A stretch of DNA of 64,000 nucleotides from Hydrogenoanaerobacterium saccharovorans (lineage in GTDB: Bacteria; Bacillota; Clostridia; Oscillospirales; Ruminococcaceae). Shown here one piece after another: positions 31,016 to 39,665 of this stretch. The DNA lies in the NCBI RefSeq assembly GCF_016901815.1, contig NZ_JACSNR010000002.1:1-64000 (forward strand). Reading direction: 5' to 3'. Position numbers and translations under genes: made by a program. The notes beneath the pieces were generated by a model that made no database searches, was not told the DNA's origin, and saw only the letters and a program-made list of their open reading frames with translations. Numbering within the stretch: position 1 is the stretch's first letter; each line of letters opens with the position of its first letter.

Positions 31016-32086
31016 TTAGGCATTGGCGTCCCAGCCAATAAATTCAACTACCCAATAGCTAATTCCTCCATCTCGATAGACACCAACCCCCATATAATTG
31101 CCGTACGCAGAATAGTCAGCCATAATTGCAGCTCTATGACCAGAAGAGTCAAGCCACAATTTAACTGCATCATTAGGAGTTTTGCTGCCTTTTGCAATAA
31201 TTTCAGCAAAATTGTAATGACTGTACGTCATGGTTGAACCATCTGGCCGTATGTGAGAGAATTTTTCTGCCAATTCCTCAGCACGAATCTGTGCGAATTC
31301 CATCGCAGTAGAGTTTTCATTCAGTGGCTCCAAACCTTCATCTTTGCGAGCATCGTTAATCAGTCGGAAAAGTTCACTTCTGTACTCATCTTCATCATAT
31401 TCACTGCTGGAGCCAGAACCAGAAGAATTGGATCCAGAGGAACTATCACTGGAACCGTTGCTACTCTCTACACCACGGTACTCATTGAAGGCATTAACGA
31501 ACCAACTGAACTGAACCTCCGACTCGGCCATGCCCAGTCCATTGGCACGAAGCAACTGAGTCACAACATCGGAAGGCACCATGCCTACGACATTGCTACT
31601 GGCATCGCGCAGTACATAACCGGCTTTGCCATTATAGGATTCACCCAGACAAGTAGTTGCGGGAGTTTCCCAGTCATAAACCTCAATGTTGTAGCCGGAC
31701 ATTGGTCCCTTGCCGCTGCTGGTATTGCTGGTCTGGGCCGGGGCGGTCTGCTGGACCGGCGCGGCAGAGGAGGTCTGAGCCGGTGCAGAGCTGGAGGCGT
31801 TGTCCGCCGGGGTACTGCCGGAAGCGCTGCTCCCGCTGGTATCCTCCCCTTCGCCGGAGGCGTCAGGTTCGGTGCCGTCCTCGGCTTCTCCATCGGTTTC
31901 TCCCTTGAGCTCGTCCAGTTCCGCCTGGAGCTGTTCGTTCTGCTCCTTGAGGGCGTCATATTCCTCCTGTGTAACAGTACTGCCGGAGGATTCCTCCCCG
32001 GAGGTCGTCCCGGCACAGCCGGTCATCGAAAGCAGCATCAGAAGCGCCAGCATACCGGCAAATGCCCTGTTTTTCAGACTGTACAT
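31016..32086 (-). CDS. CAP-domain lipoprotein (SCP/PR1 family)
   Basis: A 356-residue lipoprotein. A lipobox (LLSMTGCAG) follows a signal peptide, then a coiled coil (about 40-65) and a Ser/Ala/Thr/Pro-rich spacer. The C-terminal 110 residues form a CAP domain with the expected pocket residues (SHIRPDG, AEI, SGHRAAIM). Secreted bacterial CAP proteins are common in spore-formers; their activity is mostly unknown. ATG 32086 follows AAAGGTGCGG. Base composition changes sharply inside the gene: the lipoprotein half (31690-32086) is GC-rich like its neighbours, while the 31016-31690 part is visibly AT-richer (about 40% GC in sampled stretches). The mosaic suggests domain capture by horizontal transfer. 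Confidence 0.88.
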   Translation of the reverse strand: MYSLKNRAFAGMLALLMLLSMTGCAGTTSGEESSGSTVTQEEYDALKEQNEQLQAELDELKGETDGEAEDGTEPDASGEGEDTSGSSASGSTPADNASSSAPAQTSSAAPVQQTAPAQTSNTSSGKGPMSGYNIEVYDWETPATTCLGESYNGKAGYVLRDASSNVVGMVPSDVVTQLLRANGLGMAESEVQFSWFVNAFNEYRGVESSNGSSDSSSGSNSSGSGSSSEYDEDEYRSELFRLINDARKDEGLEPLNENSTAMEFAQIRAEELAEKFSHIRPDGSTMTYSHYNFAEIIAKGSKTPNDAVKLWLDSSGHRAAIMADYSAYGNYMGVGVYRDGGISYWVVEFIGWDANA

Positions 32087-32160
32087 GGTTTCACCGCACC
32101 TTTCCAATCGACAGATTCTTTCATTATTATACAGCTTTCCTGTGAGGTCTGCAAGGCAGA

Positions 32161-33363
32161 TCACTTCTCCCGGCAGACCTGGAAGATGTAGAACTTGAGG
32201 TAGTAGGACTCATCCGCTGCCCAGAGGATGGGGTGGTCGGGGGCCTGGGTGCGGTATTCCACCTGACGCAGCCGCACATGGGCGCTCCGGGCGGCCTGGG
32301 CGATGGTCTGAGTAAACAGCTCATAGGTCATGAAGTGAGAACACGAACAGGTAGCCAGATAGCCGCCGTCCCGCACCAGCTTCATACCCCGGAGATTGAT
32401 GTCCCGGTAGCCCCGGGTAGCATTCTTCACCGAAGCCCGGCTCTTGGCAAAAGCAGGCGGGTCGAGGATCACCACATCAAACTGTTCGCCCTGGCGTTCC
32501 AGCTCGGGCAGCAGGTCGAATACATCGGCGCACTGGAACTGTACCCGGTCAGAGAGCCCGTTGAGTTCGGCATTGATGCGGGCCTGATCCACCGCCAGCT
32601 GGGAGGCGTCCACACCCAGCACGCTGGAAGCCCCGGCAATACCGGCATTGAGGGCAAAGGAACCGGTATGGGTAAAGCAGTCCAGTACCCGGGCATCCCT
32701 GCACAGCCGCTGGATGGCAAGGCGGTTGTATTTCTGGTCCAGGAAGAAGCCGGTTTTCTGACCGTCCTCCACATCCACCTCATAGCGCACACCGTTTTCC
32801 ACGATCTGCACCCGGGTGGGGAATTCCGCCCCGATAAAGCCCTTCTGCCGGGGCAGACCCTCCTGCTCCCGCACCTTGGCATCGCTGCGCTCGTAGATGC
32901 CCCGGATCTCCACGCCGTCTGCCCGCAGCACTTCCACCAGCAGGCTGAGGATCTCCTCCTTCATGCGGTCAATGCCCAGAGCCAGCGACTGCACCACCAG
33001 CACATCCGAGAACTTATCCACCACCAGGCCGGGCAGGAAATCCGCCTCGCCGAAGATGATCCGGCAGCTGGAGGTATCCACTGTCTTTTTGCGGTAATCC
33101 CAGGCGTTCTGCACCCGCATCCGCAGGAAGTCCCGGTCAATGGGCTGACCGGCCTTGCGGCTCATCATGCGCACCCGGATCTTGGAGCGGCTGTTGTAGA
33201 AGCCGGTACCCATGCCATAGCCATCGAAGTCCCGCACCTCCACCAGACTGCCGTCCTCAGGAGTGCCCTCCACCTTGTCGATCTCATTGTCAAAGATCCA
33301 GGCGCCGCCGGCTTTCAGGGTCCGGCCTTCGCCCTTTTTCAGAATCACTGCTGCCTGTTCCAT
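32161..33363 (-). CDS. rlmI: RlmI-type 23S rRNA (cytosine-C5) methyltransferase
   Basis: A 400-residue class I rRNA SAM methyltransferase of the RlmI/YwbD family (m5C1962 of 23S rRNA in E. coli). An N-terminal PUA domain (about 1-75, with GAWIFDNEI) precedes a beta-hairpin domain and the catalytic domain: TGFFLDQKYNR, motif I VLDCFTHTGSFALNAG, IVLDPPAF-like (VVILDPPAFAKS) and a TCSCSHFM motif with the catalytic cysteine. The start follows GAAAGGAAGAGGAAT. It lies 68 nt after the FMN-type lipoprotein gene with a weak terminator between. Length is typical. Confidence 0.92.
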   Translation of the reverse strand: MEQAAVILKKGEGRTLKAGGAWIFDNEIDKVEGTPEDGSLVEVRDFDGYGMGTGFYNSRSKIRVRMMSRKAGQPIDRDFLRMRVQNAWDYRKKTVDTSSCRIIFGEADFLPGLVVDKFSDVLVVQSLALGIDRMKEEILSLLVEVLRADGVEIRGIYERSDAKVREQEGLPRQKGFIGAEFPTRVQIVENGVRYEVDVEDGQKTGFFLDQKYNRLAIQRLCRDARVLDCFTHTGSFALNAGIAGASSVLGVDASQLAVDQARINAELNGLSDRVQFQCADVFDLLPELERQGEQFDVVILDPPAFAKSRASVKNATRGYRDINLRGMKLVRDGGYLATCSCSHFMTYELFTQTIAQAARSAHVRLRQVEYRTQAPDHPILWAADESYYLKFYIFQVCREK

Positions 33364-33383
33364 ATTCCTCTTCCTTTCTCACT

Positions 33384-33412
33384 AAAAACGGGGAGCTGCC
33401 TGTGCCCCCCGT
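33384..33412 (-). terminator. Weak terminator between the FMN-type lipoprotein and rlmI
   Basis: Minus strand ACGGGG / CCCCGT stem around a 13-nt loop, followed by TTTTAG. A 6-bp stem with a short T run, so partial read-through into rlmI is likely. Confidence 0.6.
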
Positions 33413-33431
33413 CGGTTGTTTCCAGTATTGC

Positions 33432-34754
33432 TCAGGCTGCCGAAGAACTGCTCTCAGACGAAGAGCTGTCCTCTGCTTCGGAGGAGGCCTCCCCGCTGAG
33501 CTCCTCGGCGGTGAGCGGTGCGATCTCACGCACTTCAGTATCGCCGGTGACCATATTGCCGCCCATCAGCTCGCCGAGCATGATCTTGAAGTTATTGGCG
33601 GAAATGGTGGCGCCCGCTACATTCTCCATAGCGGGAAGATCCCCGTCTGCCCGGTTGAAGGCCGACACGATCTTGCCCAGATAGACTGCCACACTGTCGC
33701 CGGGAGCCTTGTCATTGTCCTTGAGGGACTGGGCAAAGGAGGAATCCGCCGACTTCTTGGTGCCGGACTCATTGAGGGAATCCAGCTCCACGATCACCAC
33801 ATTGCCATGCCATACCTGGGCAATGACATAATCCTTCCAGCCGTTTTCAAACTCGCTCATCTCCGCCTTGTAGACCCCATCCTTGAGGCCGCTGCCATCG
33901 CCGAGCACATCCACAGTATCATCGGTGCTGTACCGCAGGTGAGCGTTTTCCAATGCCCGCTCCACCAGCAGACGGAAGCAGTCACTGCTCTCGGTGGCGC
34001 CGGTGACGGTTTCAATGCCCTCCACCGTCCTGGCGCTGTTGAAGGAGTCCATCAGGGCCGGTACCGACTCGGAATAGGGCACCTTGGGATTGATCTCGGT
34101 ATCCTCACTGCGGAGCTTGCCCTCCTCGTCCACGGCATCGAATTCCTCCACTGTGGGCACGCCGCCGGATATCTTCAGCACGATATATTCCTTATAGCCG
34201 CTCAGGTCGAAATCCTGGACGGTCACTTTATAGCTGCCATCCGCATAGTAGGGCACCTCCACCTGGGTGGACCCGCTCTCCGAATCCGCCTTTGCCGGGC
34301 CATCCAGCACCGCATCCACCAGCGCTGCCAGCCCCAGACCATATTCCGGGCCGCCGGCGGTCAGTGCCATGCTGTCCGGATCGCCGCCGGCTGCGGCAAA
34401 GCCCTCCATGGCCTTCTTTGAGAGGTTCGCCGGGGTCGGCTCAAAGGTCAGGTACTCCGAAGCCCCCGCCTTCATGGAGTCTGCCAGCTCAGTATCCGCG
34501 CTGCGCAGTGCCCCGGAGGCATTCTTTCCGTCAAATTCGGTGACGCTCACCTTGTCGCTGGCGATCTCCACCACCGCATAGGTGGTATAGCCATCCGCAC
34601 CGGCTGTATCAAACTGCGCTGTATAAGTGCCGTCCCGGTAGAGCCGGGTTTCAGTCTGGGGCTCTTCCTTCTCCCCGCAGGCCGCCAGCCCGAAAGTCAG
34701 CAGCGCCGCACAGCCCAGTGCCGCAGCCCGCCGCAAAAGTGATGTATTCCTCAT
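33432..34754 (-). CDS. FMN-binding-like lipoprotein with three repeats
   Basis: A 440-residue lipoprotein (lipobox FGLAACGE). Three repeats are visible, each opening with a DG(T/S/V)Y(T/K) strand: DGTYTAQFD near 35, DGSYKVTVQDFD near 177 and DGVYKAEMSEFENGWKDY near 303. Repeats two and three end with ETVTGATESS and ENVAGATISA, which resemble the [S/T/A]GA[T/S] site where ApbE attaches FMN by a phosphoester to Thr; the first repeat lacks it. Multi-domain flavinylated lipoproteins can carry electrons outside the cell (PplA in Listeria). No ApbE gene is in this window, so flavinylation is inference. The Ser/Glu-rich C-terminus is unstructured. Confidence 0.68.
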   Translation of the reverse strand: MRNTSLLRRAAALGCAALLTFGLAACGEKEEPQTETRLYRDGTYTAQFDTAGADGYTTYAVVEIASDKVSVTEFDGKNASGALRSADTELADSMKAGASEYLTFEPTPANLSKKAMEGFAAAGGDPDSMALTAGGPEYGLGLAALVDAVLDGPAKADSESGSTQVEVPYYADGSYKVTVQDFDLSGYKEYIVLKISGGVPTVEEFDAVDEEGKLRSEDTEINPKVPYSESVPALMDSFNSARTVEGIETVTGATESSDCFRLLVERALENAHLRYSTDDTVDVLGDGSGLKDGVYKAEMSEFENGWKDYVIAQVWHGNVVIVELDSLNESGTKKSADSSFAQSLKDNDKAPGDSVAVYLGKIVSAFNRADGDLPAMENVAGATISANNFKIMLGELMGGNMVTGDTEVREIAPLTAEELSGEASSEAEDSSSSESSSSAA

Positions 34755-34849
34755 AAAAAACTCCTGTTCAAGATCATTCTCTCTGCTCTGATTCCGGCGG
34801 GAAATCCGCCCGGGAACCTGTCTGCCCTGTTTTGACAGAATCAATTTCT

Positions 34850-34879
34850 ATTATACAACACTCCCGTCCGCTGTGTAAA
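34850..34879 (-). promoter_or_regulatory. Promoter of the FMN-type lipoprotein gene
   Basis: Minus strand -35 TTTACA (34879-34874), 18-bp spacer, -10 TATAAT (34855-34850); about 90-nt leader. Confidence 0.8.
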
Positions 34880-34980
34880 CAGATTTTTCCCCGGTCAGAA
34901 AATGCGTCTGTTCCAAAAAAAGTTCGTGATTTTTACAGACTTTTATGCTACCATAGTAGTGTTATGGAGGTGTCTGACTT

Positions 34981-36768
34981 ATGACTGTCAAGGAGAGAAT
35001 TGCCGCCCTCAGAGATAAGATGAGAGCAAACGGCATTGATGCATATATCGTGTTCGATTCCGATGAACACATGAGCGAATATCTGCCGGAATACTATCGG
35101 GAGCGCAGCTGGATCTCCGGATTCACCGGATCGGCGGGCACGGTTGTAGTAACCCAGCAGGAGGCCGGTCTCTGGACCGATGGACGCTATTATCTGCAGG
35201 CTGCCAGCCAGCTCAGCGGAAGCGGTGTCACCCTGTTCCGGGCTTCGGACGCCGGTGTGATTTCCCTGACGGACTATCTGTTCAAATCGGTAGCCTCCGG
35301 CGGCACCATTGCCCTCAACGGACGGGTGGCTTCCACTGCCATGGTGCTGGAACTGCGGGAAAAGTGCGCTGTGAATGACATCACCCTGCGCACCGATCTG
35401 CGTCTGGTGGACCAGCTCTGGACCGAGGACCGTCCGGCACTGCCCTCCGGCATGGCCTTTGCCTATCCCGAGGACTATGCTGGCCTGTCGGTCCGCAAGA
35501 AGCTGCAGCTGGTGCGGGAAAAGATGGAAAAACTGCGTCTGGACTACTATGTAGTCGGCGCACTGGACAGCCTCTGCTGGCTTTACAACCTGCGCGGCAG
35601 CGATGTGGATACCAGCCCGCTGTTCACCGGCTTTGCCATGATCTGTCAGGACGAGGCAGTCCTGTTCGGCGACCGGGAACGCATTCCCGATTCCCTGGCG
35701 GCTTCGCTGGCAGAGGCAGGCGTGCAGATCCTGCCCTGCGATGATATTTACTCGAAGGTTACAGCACTGCCCGGACGGGGCCGGATCGGCTTCTCGGCCC
35801 GGACAGTCAATGCTGCCATCTATGATAACCTGGGCGAACGGGTGGACCGTGTCCTGCTGGAGGACGACATTGTCGAGCATCTCAAGATGGTGAAGAACCA
35901 TGTGGAGCTGCAGCATATCCGCACTGCCCACAAGCATGACGGCGTTGCCATGGTGCGCTTCCTGATGTGGCTGGAAAAGGCCATCAAGACCAGCCGCCTG
36001 ACCGAGTGGAGCATCTGCGAGAAGCTCTATGAGCTGCGTTCGGCTCAGCCCGAGTTCCGTGGGCTCTCCTTTGCCACCATCGCCGGCTATGGAGCCAACG
36101 GTGCCATCGTCCACTATGCGCCCTCTGCTGACCACTGCGCGGAACTGCGGGAAGGCAGCTTCCTGCTGGTTGACAGCGGTGCCCAGTACCTTGGCGGCAC
36201 CACCGATATTACCCGTACCATTCCGCTGGGTGAGGTTCCGGGCAGCTATCGCCGGGATTACACCCTGGTGCTGCAGGCCTTTATCCGGCTGCACGCCGCC
36301 CGGTTCCCGGAGGGCTGCACCGGCAAGAGCCTGGATGTTCTCTCCCGTCAGGTGATGTGGGAGAACTATCTGGACTACAAGCACGGCACCGGTCATGGCG
36401 TGGGCTGCTACCTCAACGACCATGAGGGCCCCACCAACTTCGCCAACGCCCGTGTGCCCATGGAAGAGGGCATGGTCATCAGCATCGAGCCGGGAATCTA
36501 CCGGGCCGGTATGCTGGGTGTCCGCACCGAGAACCTGGTTACCGTTGTCCGGGATAAGCGTTCGGACGAGTTCGGTCAGTTCTTCCGGTTCGAACCCCTC
36601 ACCCTCTGCCCCATCAACACCCAGGCCATCGAAACCAAGATGCTCTCCCGCAGCGAGGTTGCCTGGCTCAACCAGTACCACAGCTATGTGTTCGAACAGC
36701 TCTCGCCCATGCTGGAGCCGGAGGAGCGCAAGTGGCTGGGTGCTGCCACCGCTCCCCTGCACATCTGA
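34981..36768 (+). CDS. Aminopeptidase P family metallopeptidase (M24)
   Basis: A 595-residue Xaa-Pro aminopeptidase-like protein of the long, three-domain type. Two creatinase-N-like domains (about 1-310) are followed by a pita-bread catalytic domain. Metal ligands are visible: LLVDSGAQYLGGTTDITRT (two Asp), GTGHGVGCYLNDHEGP (His), ISIEPGIY (Glu) and GVRTENL (Glu). These enzymes remove N-terminal residues before proline and support peptide use in the cytosol. It starts behind GGAGGTGTCTGACTT. It is monocistronic with a good terminator. No signal peptide is seen. Confidence 0.94.
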   Translation: MTVKERIAALRDKMRANGIDAYIVFDSDEHMSEYLPEYYRERSWISGFTGSAGTVVVTQQEAGLWTDGRYYLQAASQLSGSGVTLFRASDAGVISLTDYLFKSVASGGTIALNGRVASTAMVLELREKCAVNDITLRTDLRLVDQLWTEDRPALPSGMAFAYPEDYAGLSVRKKLQLVREKMEKLRLDYYVVGALDSLCWLYNLRGSDVDTSPLFTGFAMICQDEAVLFGDRERIPDSLAASLAEAGVQILPCDDIYSKVTALPGRGRIGFSARTVNAAIYDNLGERVDRVLLEDDIVEHLKMVKNHVELQHIRTAHKHDGVAMVRFLMWLEKAIKTSRLTEWSICEKLYELRSAQPEFRGLSFATIAGYGANGAIVHYAPSADHCAELREGSFLLVDSGAQYLGGTTDITRTIPLGEVPGSYRRDYTLVLQAFIRLHAARFPEGCTGKSLDVLSRQVMWENYLDYKHGTGHGVGCYLNDHEGPTNFANARVPMEEGMVISIEPGIYRAGMLGVRTENLVTVVRDKRSDEFGQFFRFEPLTLCPINTQAIETKMLSRSEVAWLNQYHSYVFEQLSPMLEPEERKWLGAATAPLHI

Positions 36769-36785
36769 TTTCCCCAATGCCATTC

Positions 36786-36816
36786 AAAGCCGTCCGGTTT
36801 GCCGGGCGGCTTTTTT
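36786..36816 (+). terminator. Terminator of the M24 peptidase gene
   Basis: AAAGCCGTCCGG / CCGGGCGGCTTTTTT hairpin with one G-T pair, 18 nt after the stop codon. Confidence 0.9.
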
Positions 36817-37012
36817 GTGCCCGGAATCGCCCTGTTCCTGTATAAATCTGAATGGAATATACAATCAGGATATAATTCTATCCAGTCTGCTCCTGTTTTC
36901 TCGCTGCGGGAGCACAGAAAAGGCCCGCACATGGGACAGGCAGGTCAAAGTATGCGATGATATAGATGTAAGAGGTCACACAAATTCCAAACGGGAAACG
37001 GCAGGTGTCTGT

Positions 37013-37309
37013 ATGGAGCTTTTGATCTTCGGGGGAATCCCCGTTCTGACAGTGGCAGCGATATTCCTTGTAAAACGGAAACTTCTGTGGGCCGCCCCGG
37101 TGATTTCGGCGGCGCTGGCTTTGATCGTTTACACGGTCGCCCTCGGCCCTGTTTCCATGGCGGAGGTATTCCGCAACAGCGAATGGCGGGGCTTCCTGCT
37201 GCTGGACATGCTGATCCAGTTCGGAATCACCGCCATGCTCTCGGCTATTGCCGGTTTCACCGCATACATCATCAGGCGAAAACAAACCGGCTCCGGTCTC
37301 TCCGACTGA
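37013..37309 (+). CDS. Small membrane protein, unknown function
   Basis: A 98-residue protein that I do not recognise. Three hydrophobic stretches are seen: about 2-17, 24-43 and 59-82 (the last around LLLDMLIQFGITAMLSAIAGFTAYII). It ends in a basic RRKQTGSG tail. ATG 37013 has only a weak ribosome site (GCAGGTG). Longer frames upstream are out of the peptidase's frame and overlap that gene, so they are discounted. A consensus -10 TATAAT (36871-36876) lies 137 nt upstream without a clear -35. Coding status is probable, supported by membrane-like composition and a terminator downstream. Confidence 0.55.
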   Translation: MELLIFGGIPVLTVAAIFLVKRKLLWAAPVISAALALIVYTVALGPVSMAEVFRNSEWRGFLLLDMLIQFGITAMLSAIAGFTAYIIRRKQTGSGLSD

Positions 37310-37376
37310 CGGCATCTGTTCTGTCCGGGGAGGGGTCAAAATATACCTATCTCCCGTCAAAGTTCACAGGCAAAAG

Positions 37377-37408
37377 AAAAACCGCCGGAGCGTGCTCCGA
37401 CGGTTTTT
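37377..37408. terminator. Bidirectional terminator
   Basis: AAAACCGcCGGAGC / GCTCCGaCGGTTTT with A and T tracts on both sides. Lies between the small membrane protein gene and the convergent lysC operon. Confidence 0.88.
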
Positions 37409-37500
37409 GCTATGAGAGAGGTAAAAGATTATTGCCAGGCCGGCAGTTGCAGAGACCGACCCGGGACAGGGCAAAGATGCCCTTCAGTATATTCCAAACC

Positions 37501-37523
37501 GTATATTTATATTACAAATATAC
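37501..37523. repeat. AT-rich inverted repeat downstream of lysC
   Basis: GTATATTT-ATATTAC-AAATATAC, a perfect 8-bp inverted repeat 12 nt after the lysC stop codon, striking in GC-rich surroundings. No T run follows, so it is not a standard terminator; a protein-binding site or mRNA 3' structure is possible. Confidence 0.5.
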
Positions 37524-37534
37524 GATACGGAGGC

Positions 37535-38743
37535 TTATTCACCATAGAAAGCACGGTGGATGGCAGCCACAGCCTTGTTGGCTTCCTCCTCGGCAATGAG
37601 CACCGAGATCTTGATCTCACTGGTGGCGATCATCTGGATGTTGATGTTGGCCTCGCCCAGTGCCTCGAACATCTTGGAAGCTACACCGGCATGGGTTTCC
37701 ATACCGGCGCCCACAATGGATACCTTTGCCACATTGGGATCGCAGATCACACTCTTGAGGCCCAGGGTATCCTTGCGCTCCTCCAGCAGGCGGACTACCT
37801 CATCGGCGTCCTTGGCAGCCACGGTGAAGCTGATGTCCTGGGTACCGTCCCGGCCCACTGACTGAAGAATGATGTCCACGCTGACCTTGTGCTTTGCCAG
37901 CAGCGAGAACAGACGGAACGCGATACCCGGCTGGTCGGAAACGCCCATCGCCGAGATCCGTGCGATATTCACATCCTTGGTAACACCCTTGATCAGCAGT
38001 TTTTCCACGTCGGTAACCTCCTTGACAATCGTACCCTCGGCACCGGTCATGCTCGAGAGAACTTCCAGATTCACATTGTATTTCTTTGCCATCTCCACCG
38101 AGCGGTTGTGCAGCACATTGGCGCCCAGCGAAGCCAGCTCCAGCATTTCATCGTAGGTGATCTCATCGATCTTGATGGCATTGGGCACGATCCGGGGATC
38201 GGCAGTATAGACGCCGTCCACATCGGTGTAGATCTGACAGAGATCCGCATTGAGGGCCGCTGCCAGTGCCACAGCACTGGTATCCGAACCGCCCCGGCCC
38301 AGGGTGGTGATGTCCTCATACTTGTTGACGCCCTGGAATCCCGCCACAATGACGATATTGCCCTTATCCAGCTCATTGCGGAGCCGTTCGGTGTCGATGC
38401 GGCTCACCCGGGCAGCTCCATGGGTGCTGTCGGTATGGATGCCCGCCTGCCAGCCGGACAGGGAAATTGCCGGCATGCCCAGACGCTCCAGCGCCAGAGC
38501 CATCAGAGCCATGGAAGCCAGCTCACCGGTTGCCATCAGGGCATCCAGCTCCCGCTTGGACGGGTTGGGATTGACTTCCTGGGCCTGGGCGATGAGATGG
38601 TCCGTGGTCTTGCCCTGTGCGGATACAACTACGACCACCTGATTGCCCTGGCGGTAGGTATTGGCGATGATCCCCGCCACATGGGAGACCCGCTGGGCAT
38701 CTGCCACCGAGCTTCCTCCGAATTTCTGTACAATAAGTGCCAT
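37535..38743 (-). CDS. lysC: Aspartate kinase
   Basis: A 402-residue aspartokinase that phosphorylates aspartate, the first step towards lysine, methionine and threonine. It opens with VQKFGGSSV, then has VVSAQGKTTD, a TTLGRGGSDTSA nucleotide site and YTDVDGVYTADPR. Two ACT domains follow (about 265-402), with the VSDQPGIAFRLFSLL regulatory loop, so feedback inhibition by lysine and/or threonine is expected. Last gene of the ACT-hom-thrB-lysC operon, starting 1 nt after thrB. No lysine riboswitch is seen in the operon. Confidence 0.96.
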   Translation of the reverse strand: MALIVQKFGGSSVADAQRVSHVAGIIANTYRQGNQVVVVVSAQGKTTDHLIAQAQEVNPNPSKRELDALMATGELASMALMALALERLGMPAISLSGWQAGIHTDSTHGAARVSRIDTERLRNELDKGNIVIVAGFQGVNKYEDITTLGRGGSDTSAVALAAALNADLCQIYTDVDGVYTADPRIVPNAIKIDEITYDEMLELASLGANVLHNRSVEMAKKYNVNLEVLSSMTGAEGTIVKEVTDVEKLLIKGVTKDVNIARISAMGVSDQPGIAFRLFSLLAKHKVSVDIILQSVGRDGTQDISFTVAAKDADEVVRLLEERKDTLGLKSVICDPNVAKVSIVGAGMETHAGVASKMFEALGEANINIQMIATSEIKISVLIAEEEANKAVAAIHRAFYGE

Positions 38744-38744
38744 G

Positions 38745-39650
38745 TTATCTTCCCTCCTCTGCGGTCACGATCCGGGCGCCTTCACCGGCCCGGAGTCCCA
38801 GCACCTGCCAGCCGCACAGTCCCTGGGCATCCAGAAATGCCCGGGCAGCCTGACAGATGTCCTTCATACGGTCAGCCGGGACCAGACCCATCAGGGTGGA
38901 ACCGGCGCCGCTGATATAGGCAGCATACGCCTGCTGTTTGTCAAAGAAATCAAAAACCTGCTCCGCACCGGGGATCAGCTTCAGCCGGTAGGGCTGGTGC
39001 AGCCGGTCCTCTGCGGCAATGCGCAGGTTTTCCAGCTTGCCCTGGGCCATGGAGATCGCCATCAGGGCGCTCCGGGACAGGTTGTAGACCCCGTCCGCCC
39101 GGACATACTGATCGGGCAGAGCCCGGCGGGCATCGGCGGTTTTCAGTTCAAAATCGGGGATCACCGCCACAAATCCCAGTTCCTCGGGGAGGGGGCACTG
39201 GGCCCAGAATACATGCTCTCCCTCCATGGCTGCCGCCACGAAGCCGCCCAGCAGCGCCGGGGTGGAGTTGTCCGGATGGCCTTCCATTGCCGCCGCCAGA
39301 TCCACCAGCTGAGCCAGTTCACAGGGACGGCCCAGCAGTTCATTGGCGCCCAGCAGTCCTCCGGCTATGCAGGCCGAGGAACTGCCCAGCCCCCGGGCTG
39401 TGGGAATGCGGTTCTCCTGACGGATATGCAGTCCCCGGAACGGACGCCCGCAGCGCTCATACAGTGCCTTCGCCGTCTGGTAGATCAGGTTGGTTTCATC
39501 GGTGGGGACATCGGTATCGTCCAGGATCTCGATCCAGCAGCCGTCCCACTCCTCCATCCAGATGCAGTTATAATAGTCCAGTGCCGCCCCGAGGCTGTCA
39601 AAGCCAGCGCCGAAATTTGCCGTTGTTGCCGGCACCTTCACACAAATCAT
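38745..39650 (-). CDS. thrB: Homoserine kinase
   Basis: A 301-residue GHMP-family kinase that makes O-phosphohomoserine from homoserine. The N-terminal VKVPATTANFGAGFDSLG and the ATP loop PTARGLGSSSACIAGGL (about 88-104) are diagnostic, and a C-terminal SGAGSTLMGL motif is present. RBS AGGAGG precedes it. Its position between hom and lysC suggests threonine synthesis; thrC is not in the window. Confidence 0.96.
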   Translation of the reverse strand: MICVKVPATTANFGAGFDSLGAALDYYNCIWMEEWDGCWIEILDDTDVPTDETNLIYQTAKALYERCGRPFRGLHIRQENRIPTARGLGSSSACIAGGLLGANELLGRPCELAQLVDLAAAMEGHPDNSTPALLGGFVAAAMEGEHVFWAQCPLPEELGFVAVIPDFELKTADARRALPDQYVRADGVYNLSRSALMAISMAQGKLENLRIAAEDRLHQPYRLKLIPGAEQVFDFFDKQQAYAAYISGAGSTLMGLVPADRMKDICQAARAFLDAQGLCGWQVLGLRAGEGARIVTAEEGR

Positions 39651-39665
39651 GCCGTTTGCCTCCTG

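Noticed and set aside
36395-37012. Long 5' extension of the small membrane protein frame
   Set aside because: It overlaps the M24 peptidase gene in another frame and passes through that gene's terminator; translation more likely starts at 37013.
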